Positions 35,430-48,083 of a stretch of 64,000 nt of DNA are shown one piece after another. A program made the position numbers and the translations under genes. The stretch lies in contig OU612075.1 in assembly GCA_914767715.1 (NCBI GenBank), forward strand, positions 17,608,001 to 17,672,000, written 5' to 3'. The number at the start of each line of letters is the position of its first letter. The stretch's first letter is position 1. This DNA is from Membranipora membranacea. Taxonomy: Eukaryota; Bryozoa; Gymnolaemata; Cheilostomatida; Membraniporidae. Below the pieces are notes generated by a model. The model was not told the origin of the DNA, did not search any database, and saw nothing but the letters and a program-made list of their open reading frames with translations.

Positions 35430-36740
35430 TTTTTGTATGAATGTAGATTTAAGACCATAATGAGAATCATTTTCATCCTGGCTCTGGTTCTGAATGCTGG
35501 ATCTATTACAATTACATATCGGCAAAGTTTAGGCACGACCGACGCCATCCTACAACTCCTAGATGATTGTACCTCTGACCTTGATATTGTGAATAACAAA
35601 TATGTGCAATTGGGCTTTTTAGATTTTTCGAAAGCTTTTGCTAAGCTACAACCTAGTATTGTTATAGATCAGATGCGTAAATGTGGTATTAATGAGAGTT
35701 TATTAGATATTTGTACAATTTCTTAGAGCAAAGGAAACAGTGCGTGAAAGTCAATCAAAGTTTTTCTGAATATATAGACATATCTGTAGGTGCACCTCAG
35801 GGCACTAAGCTAGGCCCCCTACTATGGCTTTTTTATGTTAATGACCTAAGTCTAGGTGGCTACAATATGGTACAATACGCAGATGATACAACATTTTACA
35901 AAACATTTAGCAATCAAAGGAAAAAGCGTAGCTGAAGCTGTCACCCATACTATGAAATGGGCCGTAGATAATATGATGCTTTTGAATGCTAACAAGACGG
36001 TCATTATGAATGTTTATTTTAATGGTCGTACTAATTATGATGAGACTATTTTTGTTGACGATTCAGTAAGTGTTCAACCTTCCATTCTCCCTGGTTCAAC
36101 CTTCTACGGATACCAAGTTTTTAGGCATACACATTGACAAACATCTAACTTTTAGTAATTATGTTGACAGCATTGTTTCAAGTTACAATTCAAGGCTTTT
36201 TCTGTTACGCCAACTGAAAGTCCTTGGTATGAATAGAGAAAGACTTAAACGATACTACTGTGCCAACATCCGATCCCTAATCCCGTATGCCTCCCCTGCT
36301 TGGTTTTTTATGTTATCTGATCAAGACAGGGATAGATTAGAAAGAATACAGCGATCAGCTAGCAGGATGATTTTACCTGATCTTAGTTATAGTGAGAGAT
36401 AACAAGTTTTAGCTTTGCCCACCGTATATAATTTTATTTTTGAACTCTCGAAGTGCCATTTTTTACGAATAGCTGATGAGCCGACCCATCCACTTTATAA
36501 TCGAATACCAAGAAATTTTAGTAGGGTTTCCTCTCGCAATAATACCATTTTTAGACCTAAGAAATGTAGAACACAAAAGCGTGCCAAATCGTTTTTTCCT
36601 TTTTTGATGACATATTTCAACAATCACCGCTCTTTACGCATTGTACACATTCAACACTATCATCATTGATAACGAATGTATCAATAAAATCTAATCTAAT
36701 CTAATCTAATCTAATCTAATCTAATCTAATCTAATCTATC
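35430..36740 (+). mobile_element. CR1/L2-like non-LTR retrotransposon with (TCTAA)n tail
   Basis: The plus strand encodes, across several frames, FLDFSKAF (domain A), VGAPQGTKLGPLLWLFYVNDL, VQYADDTTF (catalytic block), MLLNANKTVIMNV, TKFLGIHIDKHLTF, and C-terminal QRSASRMILPDL. Frameshifts separate domain A, the PQG block and the post-YADD region. The element ends in about ten TCTAA units at 36689-36739, the simple-repeat tail typical of this group. The 5' endonuclease part is not recognisable. Confidence 0.82.
36689..36739. repeat. (TCTAA)n tail
   Basis: About ten copies of TCTAA form the 3' tail of the preceding retrotransposon. Confidence 0.85.
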
Positions 36741-37124
36741 TCTGGTAACCTGTTGAGCCTGGTGATCTGTTTGGGGTTTACATATTACAATGGGCCGATT
36801 ACCATAAGAAAACTTTCACCATATGAGTGCTCCACGACACACCTGAGACCCACTCTCAGAGTGAAACTGGTCACATATATGTTGCAAAATACACAGTGAT
36901 AATTTGTTGATTGACTTGGAGATTCTCTGGGTTTCTGCATATCCCGAGACTTTAACCACTGCTGTCTATAGTCAAACAATAGGTATAGGTCATACCAGAT
37001 TGTCATCGTTGGCTTCTTAGATGATGCTGATTGACGCACTCAGTTGGATTTTTATAATACTGACATTTTATTGCCATACTTGTTGTGGGTCTTGGATTTT
37101 GAAATGCCACATCACGATTTATAG

Positions 37125-37627
37125 TGTCTAGGAAAGCAAAAAAACAACCACTGTTCATATCAAAGTTTTGCCACTGCAATGACCAAAAAAAGTAAATTTT
37201 CTCGCAAAAGGACATTATTGAATGATATAACCTAATTTAAAGTGCGAAAATCCAGGGTCTAGAAGGGTCTACACTCTACAGTATGTTATCTCCCCTGTCA
37301 TAGGTTAAAACTAAAATATCTTTGACTACGCTACCGTTGTCCAATACTGTTTTTTGATCATGTCTAGTGTAAGTAGAGCAGCCTTGTAGCTGTTCTAGGT
37401 AAGCCCAGGCTAGATTTGAAGTTAAACTGTAAGTAGATTATCATTTAAATGTGAATCCGTGACAGGGGAGATAACATACTGTAGACCCTTCTAGACCCTG
37501 GATTTTCGCACTTTAAATTGAGTCACATCATTTAATAATATCCTTGTGCGAAAAAATTTACTTTTTTTGTTCATTGCAATGGCAAAGCTTTGATATGGAT
37601 ATTGGTTGTTTTTTGCTTTCCTAGACT
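37125..37627. mobile_element. Long-TIR foldback element 3
   Basis: Arms of about 185 bases (37125-37315 and 37447-37627) are inverted repeats of each other. Both contain GTGCGAAAATCCAGGG and TCTAGAAGGGTCTAC, then TATGTTATCTCCCCTGTCA towards the centre. A loop of about 130 bases separates them. No coding capacity. It abuts the larger foldback element that begins at 37633. Confidence 0.8.
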
Positions 37628-37632
37628 TTTTA

Positions 37633-39430
37633 ACAAAAAAGACCATCTGGCAAGCTTAGCTTATGATAGAGGATATACTCTGTTGTTTTCTTATTGGTGA
37701 ATATTATAAGTAGAGGGGAAATTATCTGTCTAGTCATATTATTTGTCCTCATGTACTCAAAGGATCAATCTTAAAATTTATTTACCTATCGATCATCCAA
37801 ACGACTGACAGGCACATATAGCCACTAATCACCTTATTGTGTTTATGGCATTTCCTGGCCCTGATTACTTTTTACCTTTTTTACCCATCCATGTTGTAAG
37901 TTCTTGGATGATTGCATTGTTCAATCAAATCAATGATTTTAAGACAATAGAAATCAATAAGGATATAGGGTGTATGATAACATCAAAACGAATGTTTCGA
38001 TTTCGTGCAATGAAACAAAAACAGTTATTGCAGCATAAAAACAATTTTGGAAATTTTCAAAATCGCTGAATAATTATTAAAGCCTCAAAGAATCTTGCTA
38101 CAGCAGTCAGTAACTAAATTAAAAATTAATGTCTTACATACAAATGTTGGTGAAAGGACTTGATACATGAGAAAAAAGATACAAAAGGTCCATAAAACAG
38201 CAAAACAATGTTCAAACATAATCTCTTTTTTAGATTTAAAACTCAAAAAGATGTTTGCCAAAATTCAAATGACAAACAGATTTTTATTGGTGCTTTTCAC
38301 AATGATTTCCGCTGAAGTGGATTTCTCTGCATCTTATTGAAAATTTTCACAAAATCACCAAGTCCATAGTCACTACATTGAATTTGATTTATGTCCGGTG
38401 GAATAACCAACAGCCATCATTGTACCTATAACTATGTTTTCCACCAGGTCCTATTTGGTTTGGGACGAGGCCGCAACCCTCGAAAGTATAATAGGGAGAA
38501 GTAAGCGCAAGCTGGCTCTGAAGGGATTATTTATATAGCAGAGTGTTTGAGGCGTTTTATCATTAATTATTCTAGGTTTCAAATTACAGGCCTAAACAAA
38601 TTTGGTATATACTCTCTTTTTCGACCACTAGTTTTAGGCTAATTATACTCTGTCAGTTGAAATTCCCAGGTTCATTGGATTCTGTGCTAGACGCACCAGA
38701 TAAAGTGCTTCCCAGTGATTAAATTGCCCAGGAACTCACATCAGCGGAAATCAATTGTTAAAAGCACCAACAAAATAAAGTCAATATTCTCTTCACTTCA
38801 TTAACATGTTACAAATGTTTCATTGGATTACAAATCTCACTCTTTTGCTAATAACTCTAAATATCATTATATCATTAGATTTTTGGCGAACATTGTTATG
38901 AGATGGTCCAATCTCAAAATATACGTTGCCTTAAAAATTATCAAATATTATTATCGACATTGGTATGCCAGGAATCAATCATTGACATATTTAGTGATAG
39001 CTGTAGCAAAATCCTTTGAAGCTTAATGATTATTCAGCATTTTTTTGTAATCAATATGCTTTTTTTTATCGATTCAATAACTGTTTTTGTTTTATTTCAC
39101 AAAAATGTAATATCCGTTTTTAATTTACCATACATCCTATATCCTTATTGTTTTTTTATTGTTTAACAATGGTCGATCCAAACAGTACAATCATCCAATA
39201 ACTGACAGTGTAAACACGTAAAAAATGGCAAAAAGTAATCAGGGCCGGGATATGCAATAAACTTGATAGGGTGATTAGTGGTTACATGTGTCAGTCAGTT
39301 TTTAAGTTAATTGATAGGTAAATTGATTGTAAAAGTTAAACCATTGAGTACACAAGGACAATAGTAGGACTGGACAGATAATATCTCTGGATCATAAGCT
39401 GAGCTTGCCACATGATTCTTTTTTGTTGGG
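37633..39430. mobile_element. Giant imperfect hairpin (foldback element 4)
   Basis: About 690 bases at 37633-38325 return reverse-complemented at about 38745-39430, with a loop of about 420 bases. Matching landmarks run all along the arms: AACAAAAAAGA at the tips, TGTCC...TGTACTCAA, ACCACTAATCACC-like text, GGCCCTGATTACTTTTT, CAATAAGGATATAGG, AAACAAAAACAGTTATTG, TTGCTACAGC, and TTGGTGCTTTT near the loop. There is no recognisable protein. It could be a foldback DNA transposon or two inverted copies of one repeat. Arm divergence shows it is old. Confidence 0.75.
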
Positions 39431-39827
39431 TCGTGATAAGCATTTTTAATTTCAGTTAACACTGTAATGTAATGTCAGTCATATCAAATCAAACTAAGTC
39501 ATCCAGCCATGCCCAACATTGGCCAATTTAGCCATTGCGGCCAAAAAGGTCATTTTATTTGGCCAACAATTGTACTGTAGTGGATCAACCTACTACAACA
39601 GCTGAATCATAATAAACAATCAATGCTGTCAGCACAGAAAAAAGGAAACAACTCTAATCAGCCCAGCTTGAATTAATATATTTATTATGCTTTTCTCTGA
39701 GGTTTTCTACATATATTTGCAGTTATGGCCAGTTATAAAACATGTATAAATATAATTGATAATTGATGTTCTTTTGACAATCAAATTAAGGGTTTGTTGC
39801 TTGGTGAGTCTGTTTTAATCTTATTTG

Positions 39828-40147
39828 ATGGATGTATGTTGTATATAATTAACTTTTTGGGGACCACTTCACTTTTTGTTCAGTTGTTCCCTTTCTTCAT
39901 CTCATTCTTGTTCACTTCATCGGATTCATTCAATGTATAGATTGTATTTAATCGTTGTAGGCGTATATAAGGACACAGATATGAGGAGCATCTTTCTTCA
40001 TTTGGCTCTGAACACATCAAAATGACTTACTAACAGAAGTCAGAGCCCAAATCAAACATGGTATGTTAGAAAAATGACATCCAGTTAATCAGAGATAAGT
40101 AATCTTGGAAAATAGTTTCAGCCAATAGTTCACAATGAGTTGCAGAT
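39828..40147 (+). pseudogene. Displaced copy of a NADPH oxidase exon
   Basis: This 320-bp segment matches, in inverted orientation, the NADPH oxidase gene from about 48720 down to 48400: the exon 48481-48594 plus its flanking introns. GTATATAAGGACACAGATATG, the CTTCATTTGGCTCTGAAC block and the donor ATGGTATGTTAGA are all preserved. About 20 bases are missing in the middle of the exon, breaking the frame. Because intron sequence was copied, it arose at the DNA level and not from mRNA. Confidence 0.85.
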
Positions 40148-42247
40148 GTAATGATACTAAACCTGAGGTAGCACAACTCCTTGTTGTTCACAATTCTGCC
40201 AGGCGAATTATATAATTTCTTGAGAACTTAACCGATTAAATCTATTTTCCGACTCGGAGAAAATACCGAATAAAAAATTATTATTATATAACTTTCACCG
40301 GTTGCCAACGGTGCTGGAAATCATGAAATTTACTCTGCAACGGTGCGCAAGTGCATCCCAGACCGTTCATAAACTATTTCACTCTAATGTATATTTACCT
40401 CATCTGCCATTATTATGAAAATGACTTGATATGTTGCCCTGTCCCCGTATTATATGCCCGGTCTGACTGATGTATCGCCCTATCCCCGTATTATATGCCC
40501 GGTCTGACTGATGTATCGCCCTATCCCCGTATTATATGCCCGGTCTGACTGATGTATCGCCCTCGGACTTAATTAGGATATAAATATTATACATTTATAT
40601 GTTAATCATGTTGTATATAAACTGGTGCACGTACTGTTTGAGAGGACTCCAGAGTGCGCTGGTTATTATTAACCATTTTAACTTGAGTAAATAGACCGTT
40701 TTTATTTCTAGATTAAAAACTTTTTATTGGGTACATACAAATAATTATACTGGAATCATCGCTGCAAACCAACTTGATTATTTAATTTAGTTAGGAGTAT
40801 CAATAATGAGAATCATGTAAGAATAATCACCACCACTCAATACTTGGTGTGCCCTGCGCTGGCCATGCTACTTGAATAAAGGTGGAACGGTCCCACCATC
40901 ATTTAGGGTGCCTACCCACTACAGCAGACAATTATCCATTGACAGAACAGAGTGTTACGTCCATTTATTTAACCACCAGCTGCTACGTACTTTCAATTTG
41001 TTCATCATTGTAGAATAATTGAAACATCAAGGGCAATTAGCTAGCAAATTCTACACTGAACATTTTGAAAACTAACCTTGTATAAGAGTAAGATCTGGGA
41101 ACCAGATTATAAGAAAATATTCCTGAAGGTCGTACTCATCGGGGAGACTGTGGGGTTTGGTTGCTAAATACCAGTCTTGGCTGTATTGATTAAATTCAAA
41201 CTATGACAGCAGTAATCTTGAGTATAGATTAAACATTATCCTCATTATTTACAACCTCACCTCCAACACAAAATGCTATCCAAATATAAAGCTAAATGAA
41301 TGACCACAAAAGATCTTGTCATGGGGTTTTTTCGTACAGTTCCCAAGAGGAGTATTTTTTGCCGTGTGATGATAAAAAAGGTTTACATCCAAGCCACACT
41401 ATTGTTAATGTAAAAAGCAAGCCTCAGCCTAAATTTACCTGTCTGGTATTTTTGTGCTTGTATGTTGACAGGTCGACCAGATTAGGGCATAGTGCTGCCG
41501 GACATGTGGCCTTTACAGTGTTAAGTTGTCCTCCTTACACTCATAGAAAGATAATTCCAATTTTCAGACTTTAGGTCTATCTTCTCCTCTGACACTTCTG
41601 AAATATATGGAAGCGAGCTTCGCGTTATTTAGTTTGTGTTGTAGCTATATATAGACCCATCTTTAAATGTTTTTAATTATTTTATTAAATAGATCTTATC
41701 AGTTCTTTTCAAGAATTACTGATGATAAGATTTCTTTTATCCACATCTATCTTTTTAGGATTCTACACACTGGCTTCAGAACGTGAGCAATAATCTGATA
41801 TGTGAAACAGTTAAAGTAGAAACAAGTTTTTACTGTGGCAAACCCAGTAGAGCTAATTTCTTAGCAATTGAACCAAAGACCTATCGTGATCTCACCAAAT
41901 TCATTACATCTTCATTCATTTCCATAATGCCACTAAACAAGTTCTTCCTTATTCTGGACTTTGGCTCATTGATCACCGGAAACAAACGAATTGGGTGTTT
42001 GTATCATCATCATGCATCAAGTATTTTGAATGTGAATGGAATACATCATATCTCATAGTTGAGCGGTTTTATTTCCTGATTTGGTTAGCAATAACAGAAA
42101 TATGAGACAATACAAGCTAACAACAGCTAATACTATATGATACTTATCTGCGCTTAAATGAAGACATGATCAGTATTAACTTATATGTGAGCTGAAGTGC
42201 AAACACACCTTATAACACTCACCCAGTAAACTCTCATCTGTGAGGAC
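40148..42247. other. Spacer upstream of the type I membrane protein gene
   Basis: It holds the 41-bp minisatellite at 40431-40562. An open frame at about 41762-42058 with three cysteines follows an AG, but has no signal peptide or splice link to the downstream gene. I do not assign it. Confidence 0.4.
40431..40562. repeat. 41-bp minisatellite, about 3.2 units
   Basis: A unit beginning TGTATCGCCCTATCCCCG is repeated just over three times. The last two full units are identical and the first has a few differences. Confidence 0.9.
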
Positions 42248-45200
42248 ATGCCTCAAAGACTGCTAGTTGTTCTGCTCTCCTATTTTACGCAGTATTACCT
42301 GTGTGATGGAGAACCTATCCAAGTGAAAGGCGGACTTGGAATTGTGACGCACCTACATTACAGTGAGCGTTCAGGAGTTCTTGTCGCTTACAAACTACCA
42401 GAAACACTAGGAACTGACTGTAGGTTATGATTGTATGTGGTCTCTTTATTTAATGATCTTAAAGGCTACACAAAGACCAATGCATGTTATAGTCAGGCAG
42501 CGACTTTTGATGAAGTTGTGAGAGATTTGCATGGTGAAGAGTTTCAATGGTCTTCTGTACATAAACATCTGATGGTGGAAACAGCGCCTCTCATTATGCT
42601 GTCACAATGTAAAGGAAGTTTGGTACTAAGCACTTGAGGTTGTAAAACAATTGTTTCTTGCATTGCAATTCTTAGTGATAATCATGAACTTGCCTTTGGT
42701 AATATGCTGTGTTGATTTTCAGATTCACCAACAGGCGATCTGGTAGATAGATGTGTGATATATTTTGCTACTGGGGATACACGGGATCAAGCTAAGAATG
42801 CCAGAGATGAACACTCCCTCGCTCAAAATATGACATGGTCAACTGCAGGTTTGTGTAACAACAGATTTTGTGGAAATGTGCATTCAGTCAGCATATCTCA
42901 TTTACCCAAATCTCGGGACAAAGCATCAATAGCTAGCACATTTTTTTTAAAGTTTATTGACAAGCAATCTTCATCATTAAAATGATGTTCTTACTAATGT
43001 GCCAAGGTAAAACAAAAATAAATAAATATGGAATAAATAAATAACGAAGAAATATGGAAGACAAAGACTAACAATGAAAATGGTTATGTCTTACTTAGAC
43101 ATGAAATACATAAATGCATATTGTCGGAATGACTTTAAATTGTTTGCAGACCTGATATGTTGCGGAAGGCTATTGAAAATTATAGAAAGAGCAATGAAGA
43201 AAATTGTTCGATGGAGGTTTCAGATAATGCGTGTCTCTCATCTGAAAACGATGTATATTATATGAAAACTGCTCACATATATAACCTGGAGCCAACAAAA
43301 TAAAGGGCAACCAAGGTTTCGCAGCAATTCATAAATGGGTAGCAAATAATGTGCTAGGCAGCATCGGCTTTGTGCATTACGCGATGCAAAACTCAAAGTA
43401 GTTGCTGACTCTAAGCTGGGTAACACTTCGGTTTAGGGGAGGTTCCAAGACTTTGCTGTAATAATTATAGAGCACAGGCTAAATAATAACAGGAACAGGA
43501 AACTGCTATGTGGTACTCTCTTTTAGCTGAGTTTGAGTACCTGATGGAAGAAATGTTTCACAAGAATTCTAGCTGAATAATCATCCGAATTATATTTTGT
43601 CTTTTTCCCCATGCAGAAGGTGCAATCTGCTATTAACCAATGGCCATCAATGAGAAGTTGTTTGAAACCTTAATTGCCCTTTAAGTATTTTGTAGCCATA
43701 AATGGCAGAGAAATAACTGGCAAGCTGTGGTAAGAGGAGAAGATTTAATTTTTTTTAATTTAAACACGCGGTTGCATACATAGATTGTTTTGACATAGAC
43801 ATGGACATGGTCATGAAAGATTTGCGTGTTTAAATTTATCTTAGCAGTCCGATGAGACTCAAAGGCTATAATTCAAAATCAAATATCACCATACTAATAA
43901 TTATGATGGATATCTTCCAATCTAAGAGTGCACCTGATGTAATATAGTTCAATGAACTGCCTATACTGCAGTAAGAGCAACCAATGATATTGATCACCCA
44001 GCAATTAGCATGTCAATAGTGTTCAACTTTTCCCAAAACATTGTAGCTAGTGGAGGGAGCAGTGTTAGAATTTTGAGGGGGGTGCAAGGGGATGGTGTCC
44101 CCCCTCCCTATTTTGTCTAAGGGGTTGCATCCTCCCTATAGAATGGCAAAAAGCCGTTGATTTGCAGGATTGAGCCAAGGACTTATTAACTGGACCGGAC
44201 TCCGCCGGGAGTGTAGGAGCCCCCTGGACCACCGGCCTGGTTGACATCCCCTACCTCATATTTTCTACTTCTTACACTGGGAGGGAGGCAATAATTCTTA
44301 GAATTCCTCCTGTGGGTATTTCACTGCTACTAGGTTACCGGTGGGTACATGAAACAATAGGAACATTGAACTGATGATCATGTCTTAGATGTCACAGCAT
44401 GTGTAGCCAAAACTCCCTGGTGTAGTAGAAGTGTAGTTTCACCATTTACCATATGATAACCAGGCATCATTATTTAGTAGAGCAAGACATTTGGTTCTTT
44501 TACTAACATTATGAAAAAAAAGAAAAGAATGCTGGGAATATTGCGCCCAAATAATATTACTATTTCACTTTAATTTCTAACAGGCAGCTATTACTATTAT
44601 GAGGATGCTGATACGGATGTGTTTGCCGGAACATTTAACAGTATAACCTATGAGATGCTCAACTCATCAGGGAGTGTCATATTCATTGACTGTCTCACTG
44701 CAATATTGAACGCACCTTTACTGTCTTGCAATGTTGAGAAAGATGGTACAGATTTGTCAAATACCTGCTCCACATGTACGTATTTTGTTTACTCATTACA
44801 GAATATCATAAGAAAGCTTTTATAATCTGGTTGTGAGCTGTTTTAGTATTTGAGTATATGACATATCACACAAACTATTATGACTTAGTGACACAATTTT
44901 TATTCTTCACCGAACATCCCAATATATCTGTTGATTTATAAATCATGAGAGCGATTTCCATTTTTTTTTTTCAAGATCTGATATACTGACTCAGGGTGTT
45001 TGTTGTATGTTGATGAAGTCGAGTATGTTCAGCTCAGATGAAATCATATGTTTGGATCAATATTTTTGTTGAACAACATGACTGTCGTAATACCTACCCA
45101 GAACCTTGCTTAATTTGATACTAAATGGAAGTGAAACAAAACTTGGCATACACCTGTGTCTTTCCAAACCTCACCAATACCCTAGAATGTATTTCACTGG

Positions 45201-46735
45201 CTGGCGGAAGAGTTGATATTTAACACATGCTCAAGACAACTAAATCTATAAAGTAGCTAATAATTGCTTACCTCAGCCAGCCAAAGTAAAGTGCTATCTA
45301 ATATGATATCACCCAAAGCAAACTAAACTAAAAAGCTCGTGTTTAGGGTAGCTAGCTAGTGCTTAGGGTAAAAGATGTTCAAAGCTTTTTGAGCTTATGC
45401 ACTTTCATCAACATAAATGATTACACAAGTATATACTGGTAGTATTTGATTTCAAAGCATTTTACTGTTTCAGATTTCACTATTCTTGGTGCATTCGCGG
45501 ATTTCGGCCAGACCACAGTAGATCAGTGCGCTGTTATCTCCAGATCTGCTCATAACCCTTTGGAATCGGCATCGGTAACGACAACCACAATCACTACTAC
45601 TGTTACAAAACTACTTGATAAACTACCAACTGCAAGCATTCAGAGGGAGGATATGTTAACCATAAATTCTACAGAGGGAACTTCTTCAATAATAACATCT
45701 AAAGAGAAAAATGTTCCTCTTGGTACGATCATCCTCTCAACCAGTCAGGGTGGTCGAAATAAGCAGTGCAGCAGAATTATGATTCAGTTGGCCAATAAAA
45801 ATGTTTTTTGGATTTATTTTCACTGATGACATGTTGAATGTTCTGCCATAATTCCCTTGTTCACCCATTGTCACAATGTGAATACGAGGACCATTTAAAG
45901 GGAAGCTAAGGGAAGGGGCAGCAACAGTGAGTCTCTATATTATTGTAGAACCCTACTTCAGATTCACTATGTTTAAAAATTAGGATAAAGTATTAATTCT
46001 AACATTAGCAATTTTTGTTTCCAGGTGTCAAATGGACAATCATCGTTGCTGCAGTTGTACCTACTCTTATACTGAGTGTGACCATAACAATCATCATAGT
46101 GAAAGTGTAAGTATATCATTTAAGACGCCGATTATTGAGTGTGTAGTAGAATGAATTTTCTTTTGTATCCTTTGGTAAATTCTTTATGCAGTTTATTTTG
46201 ATCCCACTACATACAAGATGTTCTGTCCAAAATTTGTGTAGAAGTAGAACCGTGTAATAGGTACAGGCATTTACAAGTGTATAAAATTCATGTCAAGCTG
46301 CTTGAAAAAACACCTAAAGATCTAAATCATTATGAATATCTTCAGCAAACAGTTTGTTACACATATTTTTACCTCTATCATTAATCAATTCAAGAAAGGA
46401 TTTTTGAACGCAGTCTGAGTTTGAGAGACATTATTATTGTTAATTTTCTTATTAGGCGAAGGATGTTGATTGACAGGAGCACTAGCAACAATACAATTGA
46501 CAGCTTCTCAACAACAGATGATCCGTATTACACTGATCTGAAATCTGAGTCTTCTTTCAACACATATGCCACTCCAGCGTCACTGCACTCGTATCTCTCT
46601 GTTGATCAGAGATCAGGACAAGCAGTAGCAGTCTTGAACCATGGATATGCTGGCCAAGTGGAAATTGGCCAAGAGGAGGGAATGTATGGTGGGAACGTCC
46701 ACTCTGTCCATTCGTCTGAAACATCTGCAAACTAA
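42248..46735 (+). CDS. Unrecognised type I membrane protein
   Basis: Seven exons join in phase: 42248-42419, 42465-42608, 42723-42848, 44584-44775, 45474-45749, 46025-46106 and 46456-46735. They give 1272 nt, or 423 residues. The N-terminus MPQRLLVVLLSYFTQYYLC is a signal peptide. The ectodomain (about 20-303) has scattered cysteines, a YYYYEDADTDVFAGTFNS stretch (about 150-168) and a threonine-rich stalk (TTTTITTTVTK, about 235-245). Residues about 307-329 form one transmembrane helix (WTIIVAAVVPTLILSV...), followed by Arg-Arg. The cytoplasmic tail of about 92 residues is rich in Ser/Tyr/Asp with several Tyr positions (DPYYTDL, NTYATP). I recognise no domain family; a lineage-specific receptor or adhesion protein is possible. 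Exon 5 has a second phase-compatible donor after 45722. A poly(A) signal is at 47173-47178. Confidence 0.82.
42940..43758 (-). mobile_element. Retrotransposon 3' copy with target duplication
   Basis: The 3' end of the same element as 3957-5500 is inserted in intron 3 of the membrane protein gene. It spans 42951-43747 and is flanked by an 11-bp direct repeat, A(T)8AA, at 42940-42950 and 43748-43758. It is truncated at its 5' (higher-coordinate) end. It is interrupted by a TA-flanked MITE at 43303-43681; removing that restores continuity with the other copy (...GGAGCCAACA... to AAGTATTTT...). Coding text is degraded. Confidence 0.82.
43303..43681. mobile_element. TA-flanked MITE (Tc1/mariner-like)
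   Basis: A 379-bp insert has terminal inverted repeats of about 18 bases (AAGGGCAACCAAGGTTTC against AAGGGCAATTAAGGTTTC) and is flanked by TA on both sides. The uninterrupted copy at about 4300 carries a single TA at the homologous place. Short inverted ends plus TA duplication fit a Tc1/mariner-type non-autonomous element. It has no coding capacity. Confidence 0.82.
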
Positions 46736-48083
46736 AAGCTCTGCATTTCTGATGGGACTGTTAAACTAATGATTACAAACTTCACATACTTCTGAACCTA
46801 GATCTACAAGGTCCCAATATAGGTATCCACTTACATAATTTTGAATTTGCATCATAGGAAAACAAGGCGAGTAGCCAATCAGTGATATATATTATTTCTC
46901 ATGCGAGCATATTTAAAACAGTACCACGGAATGTATATCAATTTCTATCTGATTTCATACATTCTGTATACTATTCCTTTTGATAAGATATCAACCCTGT
47001 AATATTGGAATTCATTCACAGGTAGTTGCTTTTTTGGCTGACCAATAATATAAATCTATATATATCTCCTTATTCATGCTCGAGGCCTACTTCATATATT
47101 TTTCAATTTAAATGTGGATTTTGATGATGTTTATTGGACAGAACATTCTATTCCCAAAAATGATTTTGTTTTAATAAATTTATTTTGTTTTATTTTTTTG
47201 TCATTCACCATTCGACCCATACTCAATGGTTGTATTTTTTAATTTGGTGATCAATATATATGGATACCCTCTAAAGCTTTTTTAACGAATCTGGTCAAAA
47301 ATTTATAGGAAGGTCAAGAACGCCTTTAACACAGACTTCCAATTATTAATGCAGTCTGATAATGAGATTCTAGACATGAAAGGCGAAGAAACATCCTTGT
47401 TCCAGCGTCTTAAAATAAGACATTATTTGTATTGCAAAAGAAATATGTATCAACTATTCGCCATGCATAACAAGCAAATCAGTCAAACATCATTGAAAAA
47501 AGAGATAAATGTATGCAATCAACTTCTCAGCTCATCCCTGTAAACTGGATATAAATATGCATATAGTAAGATCTTGAACTATTAAAGAAGAGAAAAATTA
47601 ACAAACCAACACCACTTGGCAACAAGATAATTAATACTTCCTAATCCAGATAGACTAAAAAGGCAAATTGCATACCATAACATAGCTGTATGCCTAAATT
47701 ACTGTGAGGCTAAATGTTTCAGCCACCTCTTTCAAGTAGGGATAACGCTATTATTATTATTATTATTATTTAATTTTATTACAGCCATTACGTTTTTATT
47801 ATTAAAGCTTCACAAACTTGTCGGTCGGTTTGATGAAGAATTTTTTTTCCAAATTTTTCTAATTCTCATTCACAATTTGCTCAGCCTAAAAAAAGAAGTT
47901 GGTAAAGATAACAGAGGCAAGCATATTAACAACTGTGATGTCACATTTCCAGGTGAACAAGTCAACAACGCTTGTCATATACGCTAATAAAAGAAATACT
48001 AAAATAGGAGAAAATCATTGCTCCACCGTTTTCATCTCAGCATAAGCCTGACCATGTTGAATAAGAATTCAGATGGTGTGATT
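46736..48083. other. 3' flanks of two convergent genes
   Basis: The upstream gene's poly(A) signal AATAAA is at 47173-47178 (+). The NADPH oxidase has a minus-strand AATAAA at 47795-47800, about 285 bases after its stop. An (ATT)n run lies at 47752-47771. No other gene is seen. Confidence 0.55.

Noticed and set aside
36689-36739. (TCTAA)n as telomeric repeat
   Set aside because: The unit is five bases and not TTAGGG, and it directly follows a retrotransposon C-terminus, so it is the element's tail.
41762-42058. Open frame as an extra 5' exon of the membrane protein gene
   Set aside because: The gene has its own signal peptide start at 42248, and the open frame has no donor leading to a phase-compatible exon.
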